From contig NZ_CP018870.1 of the NCBI RefSeq assembly GCF_001941845.1, forward strand, positions 5,680,001-5,744,000: a stretch of 64,000 nucleotides of DNA, read 5' to 3'. Position 1 is the stretch's first letter. Each line of letters starts with the position of its first letter. The notes beneath the pieces are model-generated. The model did not search any database and was not told where the DNA came from. It saw only the letters and a list, made by a program, of their open reading frames with translations. Below, piece by piece: positions 53,599 through 64,000 of this stretch. Position numbers and translations under genes: made by a program. Source of the stretch: Streptomyces sp. TN58. GTDB taxonomy: Bacteria; Actinomycetota; Actinomycetes; Streptomycetales; Streptomycetaceae.

Positions 53599-53613
53599 TC
53601 AGATGTCCCGGAA
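53599..53613 (+). repeat. attR-like core overlapping murA stop codon
   Basis: TCAGATGTCCCGGAA, identical to 9568-9582. It encodes the last four residues and stop of MurA on the minus strand, so insertion here restores an intact gene end. Confidence 0.65.
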
Positions 53614-55128
53614 GATCTCGATCTGGGCGCCCACCGAGTTGAGGCGTTCGGCCAGTTCCTCGTAGCCGCGGTTGATCACGTAGACGTTGCGCAGCACCGA
53701 CGTGCCCTCGGCCGCCATCATCGCCAGGAGGACGACCACCGCCGGGCGGAGGGCCGGCGGGCACATCATCTCCGCCGCGCGCCAGCGGGTCGGGCCCTCG
53801 ACCAGGACGCGGTGGGGGTCCAGCAGCTGGAGGCGGCCGCCCAGGCGGTTGAGGTCGGTCAGGTAGATGGCACGGTTGTCGTACACCCAGTCGTGGATCA
53901 GGGTCTGGCCCTGGGCGACGGCCGCGATGGCCGCGAAGAAGGGGACGTTGTCGATGTTCAGCCCGGGGAAGGGCATCGGGTGGATCTTGTCGATCGGCGC
54001 CTCCAGCTTGGAGGGGCGGACCGTGAGGTCGACCAGGCGGGTGCGGCCGTTGTCCGCCGTGTACTCCGCCGAGCGGTCGTGGTCGAGGCCCATCTCCTCC
54101 AGGACCGCGAGCTCGATCTCCATGAACTCGATCGGCACCCGGCGGATCGTCAGCTCCGACTCCGTGACGACCGCGGCGGCGAGCAGGCTCATCGCCTCGA
54201 CCGGGTCCTCCGAGGGGGAGTAGTCCACGTCCACGTCGATGTTCGGGACGCCGTGCACGGTGAGGGTGGTGGTGCCGACGCCCTCGACCTTGACGCCCAG
54301 CGCCTCCAGGAAGAAGCACAGGTCCTGGACCATGTAGTTCGAGGAGGCGTTGCGGATGACGGTGACGCCGTCGTGCCGGGCGGCCGCCAGCAGCGCGTTC
54401 TCGGTGACCGTGTCCCCGCGCTCGGTCAGGACGATCGGGCGGTCGGGGGCGACGCCGGCCGCGACCTTCGCGTGGTAGATGCCCTCGGTCGCGGTGATGT
54501 CCAGGCCGAAGCGGCGCAGGGCGATCATGTGCGGCTCGATGGTGCGGGTGCCGAGGTCGCAGCCACCCGCGTACGGCAGGCGGAAGGTCTCCATCCGGTG
54601 CAGCAGCGGGCCCAGGAACATGATGATGCTCCGGGTCCGGCGGGCCGCGTCCGCGTCCATGGCCTCCATGTCGAGGCGGGCCGGCGGTACCAGCTCCAGG
54701 TCCACGCCGTCGTTGATCCAGCGGCTGCGGACGCCGATGGAGTTCAGGACCTCCAGCAGTCGGTAGACCTCCTCGATGCGGGCCACCCGTCGAAGTACCG
54801 TACGGCCCTTGTTGAGGAGCGAGGCGCAGAGCAGGGCGACGCACGCGTTCTTGCTCGTCTTGACGTCGATGGCGCCGGAGAGCCGGCGGCCGCCGACTAC
54901 GCGCAGGTGCATCGGGCCCGCGTAGCCCAGGGAGACGATCTCGCTGTCGAGAGCTTCACCGATTCGGGCGATCATCTCAAGGCTGATGTTCTGGTTGCCG
55001 CGCTCGATCCGGTTCACTGCGCTCTGGCTGGTGCCGAGGGCGTCGGCGAGCTGACTCTGTGTCCAGCCCCGGTGCTGACGGGCGTCACGGATGAGCTTGC
55101 CGATGCGTACGAGGTAGTCGTCTGCCAT
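53599..55128 (-). CDS. murA: HTH-fused UDP-N-acetylglucosamine 1-carboxyvinyltransferase (MurA-like)
   Basis: A 509-aa protein. Residues 1-70 are an XRE-type HTH (IGKLIRDARQHRGWTQSQLADALGTSQSAVNRIERGNQNIS). The remainder is the two-domain EPSP/MurA fold that transfers enolpyruvate to UDP-GlcNAc in peptidoglycan synthesis. The KN pair is in TSKNACVALL, and the catalytic-loop Cys is kept in GGCDLGTR (about residue 190). Canonical MurA lacks an HTH and is about 420 aa, so this is the second, actinobacterial type (the SCO5998-like paralogue). It may sense cell-wall precursors and act on DNA, which is inference. It lies beside aconitase, as in S. coelicolor, and its 3' end is the island's insertion point. 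Confidence 0.9.
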   Translation of the reverse strand: MADDYLVRIGKLIRDARQHRGWTQSQLADALGTSQSAVNRIERGNQNISLEMIARIGEALDSEIVSLGYAGPMHLRVVGGRRLSGAIDVKTSKNACVALLCASLLNKGRTVLRRVARIEEVYRLLEVLNSIGVRSRWINDGVDLELVPPARLDMEAMDADAARRTRSIIMFLGPLLHRMETFRLPYAGGCDLGTRTIEPHMIALRRFGLDITATEGIYHAKVAAGVAPDRPIVLTERGDTVTENALLAAARHDGVTVIRNASSNYMVQDLCFFLEALGVKVEGVGTTTLTVHGVPNIDVDVDYSPSEDPVEAMSLLAAAVVTESELTIRRVPIEFMEIELAVLEEMGLDHDRSAEYTADNGRTRLVDLTVRPSKLEAPIDKIHPMPFPGLNIDNVPFFAAIAAVAQGQTLIHDWVYDNRAIYLTDLNRLGGRLQLLDPHRVLVEGPTRWRAAEMMCPPALRPAVVVLLAMMAAEGTSVLRNVYVINRGYEELAERLNSVGAQIEIFRDI

Positions 55129-55747
55129 GGGGGCACCGTATCTCAGATATGAGATGACTCCCGCGCCGGGTGTGGCAGTCGGGTGTGTCGGACGGCGTGT
55201 CGGGGCGTGTCGTCGCGCCCTCCCGGGTGTTACCGACCGTCAGATCCCGTGGCGGGGCTGCCGTACGCGTGGTGCTCGACCGGTTCGCGTTCGGCGAGTT
55301 CGGTGAGGACGGGACCAGGCCCCTGCCGTGATGCCGATGCGGTCGTGCATGCGGCCCGGCCCGCCAGCCCCGACTTCTCCGCGGCAACCACGGCCTGCGT
55401 AGTGCCATTTATGGGCATCTGTCCGCTGCGACGCCCCGGCCGCCCCGCGCTGCGCGCGCCTGGGGGACTGCCCTTGGACGGTCCCGGGGGCCCGGCCGGG
55501 GCGGCGCTCCCCTCCGGCGCCGCCCCTCCGGACGGCCGGCGCCCTTCTCGTCGCGCCCCTCGCCCCCCGAGGGCTGGACGCGGACGCACCCTTGCAGAAG
55601 ATCCGAACACGTTCAACGCCGGGCGATATCCCGCCGTTCCCCGGTACCCCGGAGGCGGATCAGGGCGCGCCGCGGCGCCCTCCCGGCCTGCCGCGCCTCC
55701 GGGCGCGCGTGTGTGCCTCGTCGCCGCGCCCGGACATGTACTAGAGT

Positions 55748-55765
55748 TATCTCGACATCGAGATA
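55748..55765. promoter_or_regulatory. Palindrome upstream of acnA
   Basis: TATCTCGA-CA-TCGAGATA is a perfect 8-bp inverted repeat, 133 bp before the acnA start. It is AT-rich at its ends, unlike its GC-rich surroundings. It looks like an operator for a dimeric repressor; the protein is unknown. The rest of 55129-55897 contains no convincing gene. Confidence 0.6.
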
Positions 55766-55805
55766 TCTGCCGAAGGCGTACCGCAGCCGCCCCCGCTGAT
55801 AAGGG

Positions 55806-58612
<2,807 letters not shown>

Positions 58613-58654
58613 GGGCGCGCCAGGCGGAGCGATCCGCCGTCTGTCGGCACCATA

Positions 58655-58685
58655 GGGCCGTACCCCCGTCAAGGGGGTGCGGCCC
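58655..58685 (+). terminator. Rho-independent terminator after acnA
   Basis: A 13-bp stem (58655-58667 with 58673-58685, one G-U pair) with a GTCAA loop is followed by a CTTTTT run a few bases later. It is the best intrinsic terminator in the window. Confidence 0.88.
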
Positions 58686-58783
58686 TTCCGCTTTTTCGCG
58701 GTGGCGGTCTCAGGTGACGGACAGGTCTCAACTCGGAAAAGCCGGGGACGATCCTTGTGCACGATCTTGCTCAGCCGAGCGGA

Positions 58784-58799
58784 AGTGGACTATACCTGT
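58784..58799. promoter_or_regulatory. dre-like site (DasR type) upstream of ngcE
   Basis: AGTGGACTATACCTGT matches the DasR consensus ACTGGTCTAGACCACT in 11 of 16 positions and lies about 130 bp before ngcE. DasR is the GlcNAc-responsive GntR repressor of Streptomyces. A ROK-protein site is an alternative. Confidence 0.4.
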
Positions 58800-58929
58800 G
58801 CCCCTCCGGGCTCGCTGCGTGACGAGCGGCCCCGGACCGGGGGAAGCCGGGGGGACCTGCGGTGATGCCCGCGTGCACGGCAACTGCCGCGAATTCCGGC
58901 CTCCTTCACACTCTGACGAAGGCGAGGAC

Positions 58930-60360
58930 ATGAGCATGGGATCCACTGGTGAGGGCTTCGGCCGCCGTGATCTGATCAAGCGTTCCGCGGCGCTCGGACT
59001 GATCAGCGTGCCGACGATGAGCTTCCTGTCCGCCTGCGCCTCCGGCGGGGGGGACACCACGAAGGGCCCCGACAAGGGGGTCGTGTCCAAGGAGAACCCC
59101 TTCGGCGTCGCCAAGGGCGGCAAGATGGACGTCGTCGTCTTCAAGGGCGGCTTCGGCGACGACTACGCCAAGGCCTGGGAGGCCGCCTTCGACAAGAAGT
59201 GGGGGACCACCAGCTCCCACCTCGGCACCCAGGAGATCACCGGCAAGCTCCAGACCCGCTTCAACGGCGGCAACCCCCCGGACGTCGTCGACAACTCCGG
59301 CGCCCAGCGCATCAAGCTGGACGTGCTCTTCAAGAGCAACCAGCTCGCCGACCTCACGCCCGTGCTGGACGCGCCCTCGCTGGACGACCCGACCAGGAAG
59401 GTCCGCGACACGCTCATCGCGGGGACCGTCGAACAGGGCACGCAGGGCGGCAAGTTCGTCTCCCTGAACTACGTCTACACCGTCTTCGGCTTCTGGTACT
59501 CGGGCAAGCTCTTCAAGGAGAAGGGCTGGACGCCGCCCAAGACCTGGGACGAGTTCCTCGCGGTCTGCGCGAAGGCCAAGGAGGCCGGCCTCGGCGGCCT
59601 CGCCCACCAGGGCAAGTACCCGTACTACATCAACGTCGTCATCATGGACCTGATCGCCAAGAAGGGCGGTCTGGAGGCCATGAAGGCCATCGACAACCTG
59701 GAGCCCAACGCCTTCGAGGGCAACGCCGACGCCCTCGCCGCCGTCGAGGCGGTCTACGAGGTGGTCGAGAAGGACCTGCTCCTGCCGGGCACGAACGGCC
59801 TGACCCACACCGAGTCCCAGACCGCCTGGAACCAGTACAAGGCCGCCTTCATCCCCTCCGGCTCCTGGCTGGAGAACGAGCAGCTCAAGCAGACGCCCGA
59901 CGACTTCGACATGCAGTTCCTGCCGGTTCCGCTGCTCCCCGGCAGCAAGCTGCCCTTCGAGGCCATCCGGGCGGGCGCCGGCGAGCCCTTCATCGTCCCG
60001 GAGAAGGCCGCCAACAAGGCCGGCGGGCTGGAGTTCATCCGTTCGATGCTGTCGCGCGAATGGTCGACCATCTTCGCCCAGCAGGCCAACTCGCTCACCG
60101 TGGTCAAGGACGGCGTGGACCCGGGCGTGAAGCTGCGGCCCGGCACCCAGTCGGCGGTCACCGCCCTCAAGGCGGCGGGGACGAACACCTTCAACTACCT
60201 TTACATCGACTGGTACAGCGAGATGGACACGGCGATCCAGGACGCGTCCAACGAGCTGATGGCCAAGCGGATTCAGCCGAAGGAGTGGATCAGGCGCGCC
60301 CAGGCGGCGGTGAACAAGGCGGCACAGGACCCCAACGCCAAGAACAACCGTCGCAGCTGA
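58930..60360 (+). CDS. ngcE: N-acetylglucosamine/chitobiose ABC transporter substrate-binding lipoprotein NgcE
   Basis: A 476-aa extracellular sugar-binding protein of family 1. The signal has a twin-arginine motif (GRRDLIKRS) before a hydrophobic stretch and a lipobox LSAC with the lipid-anchored Cys at residue 36, so it is probably a Tat-exported lipoprotein. The body has the SBP fold (VVDNSGAQRIKLDVLFKSNQLADLTPVLD; TFNYLYIDWYSEMDTAIQDASNELMAKRI). ATG at 58930 follows GAAGG; the ATG two codons later is possible. Its order with two permeases and a ROK regulator, right of aconitase, matches ngcEFG of S. coelicolor. No dedicated ATPase is encoded here, as expected since MsiK energises it. Confidence 0.85.
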   Translation: MSMGSTGEGFGRRDLIKRSAALGLISVPTMSFLSACASGGGDTTKGPDKGVVSKENPFGVAKGGKMDVVVFKGGFGDDYAKAWEAAFDKKWGTTSSHLGTQEITGKLQTRFNGGNPPDVVDNSGAQRIKLDVLFKSNQLADLTPVLDAPSLDDPTRKVRDTLIAGTVEQGTQGGKFVSLNYVYTVFGFWYSGKLFKEKGWTPPKTWDEFLAVCAKAKEAGLGGLAHQGKYPYYINVVIMDLIAKKGGLEAMKAIDNLEPNAFEGNADALAAVEAVYEVVEKDLLLPGTNGLTHTESQTAWNQYKAAFIPSGSWLENEQLKQTPDDFDMQFLPVPLLPGSKLPFEAIRAGAGEPFIVPEKAANKAGGLEFIRSMLSREWSTIFAQQANSLTVVKDGVDPGVKLRPGTQSAVTALKAAGTNTFNYLYIDWYSEMDTAIQDASNELMAKRIQPKEWIRRAQAAVNKAAQDPNAKNNRRS

Positions 60361-60402
60361 CAGCACGCCCCACCGGTCACCGGCACACCAGGGACGGACA
60401 CC

Positions 60403-61347
60403 ATGAGCCAAGTAGTCCAGGGCAGGGGAAGGACCGGCTTCATCGCCGGCTTCCTCCTCGCACCGCTCGCGCTGTATCTGACCTTCGTCATCTGGCCGTA
60501 CGTACAGACGTTCGGCTACTCCTTCACCAACTGGACGGGCCAGTCTCCGACCTTCGACTTCGTCGGCGTCGACAACTACTCCGCCCTGATGAAGGACGAG
60601 GTCTTCCGCGGAGCCCTCTGGAACAACCTGCTGCTCCTGGTGTTCGTCCCCGCCGTCACCATCCTGCTCGCCCTCTTCTTCGCCTTCATGGTGAACGCGG
60701 GCGGGCGGGGCGGCGCCGGCGGCGTACAGGGCGTGGCCGGCTCCCGCCTCTACAAGGTCGTCTACTTCTTCCCGCAGGTCCTCTCCCTGGCCATCCTCGC
60801 GGTGCTCTTCGGGGCCGTGTACCGCTCCGACGAGGGCGGCCTCCTCAACGGCGCCCTCATCCGGCTCGGCCTCGTCGACCGGCTCCACCCCGTCGAATGG
60901 CTCAACGAGCCGAACCTCGTCCTGTGGTGCCTGCTCCTCGTCGTGGTCTGGCACGGCGTGGGCTTCTACCTCGTCCTGTTCTCCGCCGCCATGCAGTCCA
61001 TCCCCAAGGACATCTACGAGGCGGCCCTCCTCGACGGGGCCGGCCGCGCCCAGACCTTCTTCAAGGTCACCCTGCCCCTGCTGTGGGACTCCGTACAGAC
61101 CTCCGCGGTCTACCTGGGCATCGCCGCCATGGACATGTTCGTGCTGGTGTCGACCATGACCTCGGGCCAGTTCGGCGGCGGCCCCGACCACCACAGCGAG
61201 GTCATGGCCACGGTCCTGATGAGGAACTTCCTCTACTTCGGCAAGAGCGGGTACGCCTGCGCCATGGGCGTGGTCATGCTCGTCCTCACCATGATCCTTT
61301 CCGTCGTCACGCTGCGCGCCACCCGCCGCGAGCGCATCGAGTTCTGA
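60403..61347 (+). CDS. ngcF: Sugar ABC transporter permease NgcF
   Basis: A 314-aa inner-membrane permease of the MalF type with six predicted transmembrane segments. The cytoplasmic EAA loop, EAALLDGAGRAQTFFKVTLPLL, contacts the ATPase. The N-terminal GFIAGFLLAPLALYLTFVIWPYVQTFGYSFTNW is typical of these proteins. The start ATG lies 42 bp after ngcE behind GGGACGG. With NgcG it forms the channel for GlcNAc and chitobiose taken up during chitin breakdown. Confidence 0.86.
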   Translation: MSQVVQGRGRTGFIAGFLLAPLALYLTFVIWPYVQTFGYSFTNWTGQSPTFDFVGVDNYSALMKDEVFRGALWNNLLLLVFVPAVTILLALFFAFMVNAGGRGGAGGVQGVAGSRLYKVVYFFPQVLSLAILAVLFGAVYRSDEGGLLNGALIRLGLVDRLHPVEWLNEPNLVLWCLLLVVVWHGVGFYLVLFSAAMQSIPKDIYEAALLDGAGRAQTFFKVTLPLLWDSVQTSAVYLGIAAMDMFVLVSTMTSGQFGGGPDHHSEVMATVLMRNFLYFGKSGYACAMGVVMLVLTMILSVVTLRATRRERIEF

Positions 61348-61360
61348 GCGGGAGACCGTC

Positions 61361-62287
61361 ATGACCACAGTGATCAAGGCTCCGGGCGAATCCGCGGCGG
61401 AGCGCTCCGGCGGCGCCGGCCCCGGCGCGGAACGGGGCGGCGGACGCTCCGAGGACATGGTCCTCAACGTCTTCTCCCACGGCTTCCTCGCCGTCTGGGC
61501 CGTGCTGATCGTGCTGCCGCTGATCTGGCTGGCGCTCGGCTCCTTCAAGACCGACGCGCAGATCGGCGGCTCGGCCCTCAGCTGGCCGGCCAACTGGAAC
61601 TTCGACGCGTTCGGCAGGGCCTGGGACAAGGGCATCGGCGACTACTTCGCCAACACCCTCATCGTGATGGTGTTCTCCGTGCCGCTGACGATGCTCCTCG
61701 GCTCGATGGCGGCGTACGTCCTGGCCCGCTACCCCTTCCCGGGCAACCGGTTCCTCTACTACTTCTTCGTCAGCGGGGCGATGTTCCCCGTCTTCCTCGC
61801 GCTCGTGCCGCTGTTCTTCATGGTCAAGCGGTTCGACATGCTGAACACCTACCAGGGCCTCATCCTCGTCTACGTGGCGTACTCGATGCCCTTCACCGTC
61901 TTCTTCATGCACTCGTTCTTCCGCACGCTGCCGACGGCGGTGCACGAGGCGGCGGTGATCGACGGCGCCTCCGACACCCGGATCTTCTTCCAGGTGATGG
62001 TCCCCATGGCCAAGCCCGGCCTGATCAGCGTCGGGATCTTCAACGTCCTGGGCCAGTGGAACCAGTACATCCTGCCCTCGGTGCTGATGCAGCCCCAGAC
62101 CGGATCGGACCCCGAGCGCTACCTGCTCACCCAGGGCCTGATCCAGCTCCAGCAGCAGCAGGGCTACGAGACCGACCTGCCCGTGCTGTTCGCCGGCGTG
62201 ACCATCGCGATGATCCCGATGCTGGTGGTCTACCTCTCCTTCCAGCGGCAGATCCAGGCGGGCCTCACCTCGGCGACGCTGAAGTAG
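61361..62287 (+). CDS. ngcG: Sugar ABC transporter permease NgcG
   Basis: A 308-aa MalG-type permease with six transmembrane segments and EAA loop EAAVIDGASDTRIFFQVMVPMAKPGL. The cytoplasmic N-terminus is Gly/Ser-rich (SAAERSGGAGPGAERGGGRSED). It starts 13 bp after ngcF with GGGAGA upstream. The gene ends the operon and is convergent with the membrane-protein gene at 62311. Confidence 0.86.
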   Translation: MTTVIKAPGESAAERSGGAGPGAERGGGRSEDMVLNVFSHGFLAVWAVLIVLPLIWLALGSFKTDAQIGGSALSWPANWNFDAFGRAWDKGIGDYFANTLIVMVFSVPLTMLLGSMAAYVLARYPFPGNRFLYYFFVSGAMFPVFLALVPLFFMVKRFDMLNTYQGLILVYVAYSMPFTVFFMHSFFRTLPTAVHEAAVIDGASDTRIFFQVMVPMAKPGLISVGIFNVLGQWNQYILPSVLMQPQTGSDPERYLLTQGLIQLQQQQGYETDLPVLFAGVTIAMIPMLVVYLSFQRQIQAGLTSATLK

Positions 62288-62310
62288 CACGGCCGGCCGA
62301 AGCAGCCCCG

Positions 62311-63180
62311 TCACGAGACCTTGCGCAGCCGGTACAGCCGTCCCGGGCCCGGGCCCCCGATCTCCTGCTGGATCCGGGGCTCCCGGGCGGTGCCGCCGAC
62401 GCTCCAGACGGGCCACGCGCACCCCGGGACGTCCACGCGGACCTGCTGCGTCCATACGTCCCGGCCGCTCTCGTAGACCCAGGTCCCGGAGCCCGAGCAG
62501 CTCGGCGCCGGGTCGCCGGGGTAGTCGGCCTGGCTGCGGCCGCCGACCCCGGAGGCGGTGACCCGGCCGTCCGGGGTGAAGACGAGCGTGTTGCCCGTCT
62601 GGTCGATCCAGCTGCCGGCCATGTCCTGCGGCCCGAGCCGCGGCGGCTCGTACGCGGGCAGCAGGCCGACGGCGAGCGCGAGCGCGCCCAGGAGGCCCGT
62701 CCCCGCCACCACGGCCGTGCCCCACAGCGCGACCCGCCGCAGCAGGCCCTCGCCGCGGGGGAGGGCGAAGACCACGCCCAGGGAGAGGGAGGCCGTGGCC
62801 GACGCCCAGAAGACCAGCGTGTCCCCGGTCTCCGCGTCGTTGTACGTCGCGAAGACCAGGACGGGCGCCGCCAGCAGGGCCGCCACCACCGGCGGCGCCG
62901 ACCACCAGGCCGTACGCCCGCCGAGCCCCCGGGAGAGGAGGTCGGCCAGCGCGACCGCCGGCAGTACGAAGACCAGCGACAGCAGGAACGAGACGAAGCC
63001 GACGAGCGGCGTGAGCGCCACCAGGGCCCCCGCGGCCTCGGCGTGGCCGGAGCGCACGTCCGGTGGCGGCTGCGTCTGTACGTACAGCAGGACCACCACG
63101 GCCGCGAGCGCGACCTCCAGGCACCCCACCAGCGTCGAGACCGCCAGCACGCGGCCGTAGGACCTCTTTTCCTGACGCAT
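62311..63180 (-). CDS. Membrane protein with C-terminal extracytoplasmic domain
   Basis: A 289-aa protein of unknown function. The first half has about five hydrophobic segments (VLAVSTLVGCLEVALAAVVVLLYV; ALVALTPLVGFVSFLLSLVFVLPAVALADLL; APPVVAALLAAPVLVFATY; LVFWASATASLSLGVVFAL; VALWGTAVVAGTGLLGALALAVGLLP). The C-terminal about 105 residues are soluble, with GSWIDQTGNTLVFTPDGRVTASGV and a CSGSGTWVY segment resembling small lipocalin-like or avidin-like beta domains. ATG at 63180 has GAGGGGGG upstream. Confidence 0.75.
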   Translation of the reverse strand: MRQEKRSYGRVLAVSTLVGCLEVALAAVVVLLYVQTQPPPDVRSGHAEAAGALVALTPLVGFVSFLLSLVFVLPAVALADLLSRGLGGRTAWWSAPPVVAALLAAPVLVFATYNDAETGDTLVFWASATASLSLGVVFALPRGEGLLRRVALWGTAVVAGTGLLGALALAVGLLPAYEPPRLGPQDMAGSWIDQTGNTLVFTPDGRVTASGVGGRSQADYPGDPAPSCSGSGTWVYESGRDVWTQQVRVDVPGCAWPVWSVGGTAREPRIQQEIGGPGPGRLYRLRKVS

Positions 63181-63668
63181 GCCAACCCCCCTCGTGGCCG
63201 GGCGGAGCGACACGTCCGCCCGGCCGGCGATGTCTCCCGTCCATGGTGCCAGCCCAGGCTGAACGCGTTCAGTTCATTCTGGGCGCTGTTACAGCCCTGT
63301 GCCAGGAGCCGGCGCAGGACGCGGTTGTCCGGCCGTGTGGAAAGGGGGAAAGTGAGAGGAGTGCGGGCGAGCGCGCGCGGGCAGGGGCGTGCCGCTGCCG
63401 CGCGGGCAGGCGCCCGGCCCGGCCGGAAATGGCCGCAGAGGACCGGTGCCCACGGCGGCCGTGACGCGATCCGGTGGGCTGCTCTTTCCCCCTTTCAGTC
63501 GGTAGGTCCGATTCGTGTCGCGTCAGCCTCTTGACGTGCGGATGCGTAAAGGCTCGACTTAAGGTTCACAAGTTGGAGAGACGCCGGGGTCTCGGAGCGC
63601 CAAGCCGCGACGTGTCCCGGCCGGGGGGCGACGGCCAGCCGTCGCTAATGGGCAGGAGTGGATGAGTC
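63181..63668. other. Intergenic, divergent promoters, no gene seen
   Basis: These 488 bp lie between the membrane-protein gene and the ROK regulator, both of which should have promoters here. No reliable gene or strong palindrome was found. An AT-richer patch near 63545-63575 (CTTAAGGTTCACAAGTTGG) may belong to the ROK promoter. Confidence 0.45.
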
Positions 63669-64000
63669 GTGCAGACTCCCGGATCGCAGTCGTCGCTGCA
63701 CCGCGCGAATCTCGAACGGGTCGTACGGGCGGTGCGGCTCGCGGGGTCGCTGACCCAGGCGGAGATCGCCCGTACCACCGGACTGTCGGCGGCCACGGTC
63801 TCCAACATCGTCCGGGAGCTGAAGGACGGCGGGACCGTCGAGGTCACCGACACCTCGGCCGGCGGCCGGCGGGCGCGGAGCGTGTCGCTCAGCGGTGACG
63901 CGGGCATCGTGATCGGTGTCGACTTCGGCCACACCCACCTGCGGGTGGCCGTCGGCAACCTCGCCCACCAGGTGCTGGCCGAGGAGTCCGAGCCGCTGGA
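63669..64000 (+). CDS. rok7B7: ROK-family transcriptional regulator (3' end outside window)
   Basis: The first 110 codons of a ROK repressor. Residues about 25-60 form a winged HTH (GSLTQAEIARTTGLSAATVSNIVRELKDGG), and the sugar-kinase-like domain begins at IVIGVDFGHTHLRVAVGN, the phosphate-binding part of the ATPase fold. GTG at 63669 is preceded by AGGAG at long spacing. By position next to ngcEFG it corresponds to Rok7B7 of S. coelicolor, which affects xylose use, carbon control and antibiotics. The symbol rests on synteny. Confidence 0.82.
   Translation, partial: MQTPGSQSSLHRANLERVVRAVRLAGSLTQAEIARTTGLSAATVSNIVRELKDGGTVEVTDTSAGGRRARSVSLSGDAGIVIGVDFGHTHLRVAVGNLAHQVLAEESEPL

Larger units (their letters stand above)
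9568..53613. mobile_element. Putative integrative genomic (defence) island inserted at the 3' end of HTH-murA
   Basis: The block is bounded by a 15-bp direct repeat (TCAGATGTCCCGGAA) at 9568-9582 and 53599-53613. The right copy is exactly the last five codons of murA, stop included. Inside each end are in-phase tandem 11-bp repeats, as expected for recombinase arm sites. The genes outside match conserved Streptomyces synteny, while those inside are accessory and mostly defence-related. No integrase, excisionase or conjugation gene is seen, so the island may be immobile or moved in trans. A 15-bp match alone could be chance in 64 kb. The coincidence with a gene end, the mirrored arm repeats and the change in content make the case. 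Confidence 0.65.

Overview
The window is a high-GC Streptomyces chromosome segment. Codon use is strongly GC-biased at third positions, many starts are GTG, and gene types are typical of the genus (DUF397/XRE pairs, PQQ-tailed Ser/Thr kinases, SWIM and Ter-like proteins). The gene order HTH-MurA, aconitase, three-gene sugar ABC transporter, ROK regulator matches what I know of the S. coelicolor SCO5998-SCO6008 neighbourhood (murA2, sacA, ngcEFG, rok7B7). No rRNA, tRNA or CRISPR array was seen.

Left flank (1-9567): the end of an oligopeptide ABC ATPase, an S9 peptidase, an EmrB/QacA-type exporter, a treble-clef FBP-domain protein, a cytochrome P450, a GNAT acetyltransferase broken by a one-base deletion, an AraC-type regulator, a 53-aa Cys-rich protein, a lipoprotein and a hypothetical gene. 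Right flank (53599-64000): an HTH-fused MurA, AcnA with two candidate operators upstream, the NgcEFG GlcNAc/chitobiose importer, a membrane protein and the start of a ROK repressor.

Between them is a 44-kb accessory block (about 9568-53613) that reads as a defence island inserted at the 3' end of the HTH-murA gene. The last 15 bp of murA, including its stop codon, recur as a direct repeat at 9568-9582. Just inside each copy lie tandem 11-bp repeats (consensus RAAAGTCCCAG), as expected for arm-type sites of a tyrosine recombinase. No integrase gene is visible.

The island carries: (i) a Ter-like protein and a SWIM zinc-finger protein; (ii) a DISARM-like operon made of a 2103-aa fusion (kinase, DExH helicase, DUF1998, nuclease-like tail), a SNF2 helicase and a 1342-aa Eco57I-type methyltransferase; (iii) a CoiA-like nuclease-related protein with internal repeats; (iv) an XRE/DUF397/ATPase regulatory cluster and a PQQ-tailed kinase, the ATPase and the kinase both disrupted; (v) two DNA-glycosylase-like genes; (vi) a DUF262 / OLD-like ATPase / third-gene cassette with a G7-tract frameshift; (vii) a six-gene operon (Rad50-like ATPase, small protein, coiled-coil protein, McrB, McrC, RelE-like/UvrD helicase) convergent with an HTH-containing N6-methylase; (viii) a VapBC-type pair.

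The most interesting signal is a shared palindromic element (GTTGAC-N3-GTCAAC type) in the promoters of three separate modules: the DISARM-like operon, the Rad50/McrBC/UvrD operon and the methylase. This suggests the island is run as one regulon, perhaps by the HTH-methylase itself. That link is inference.
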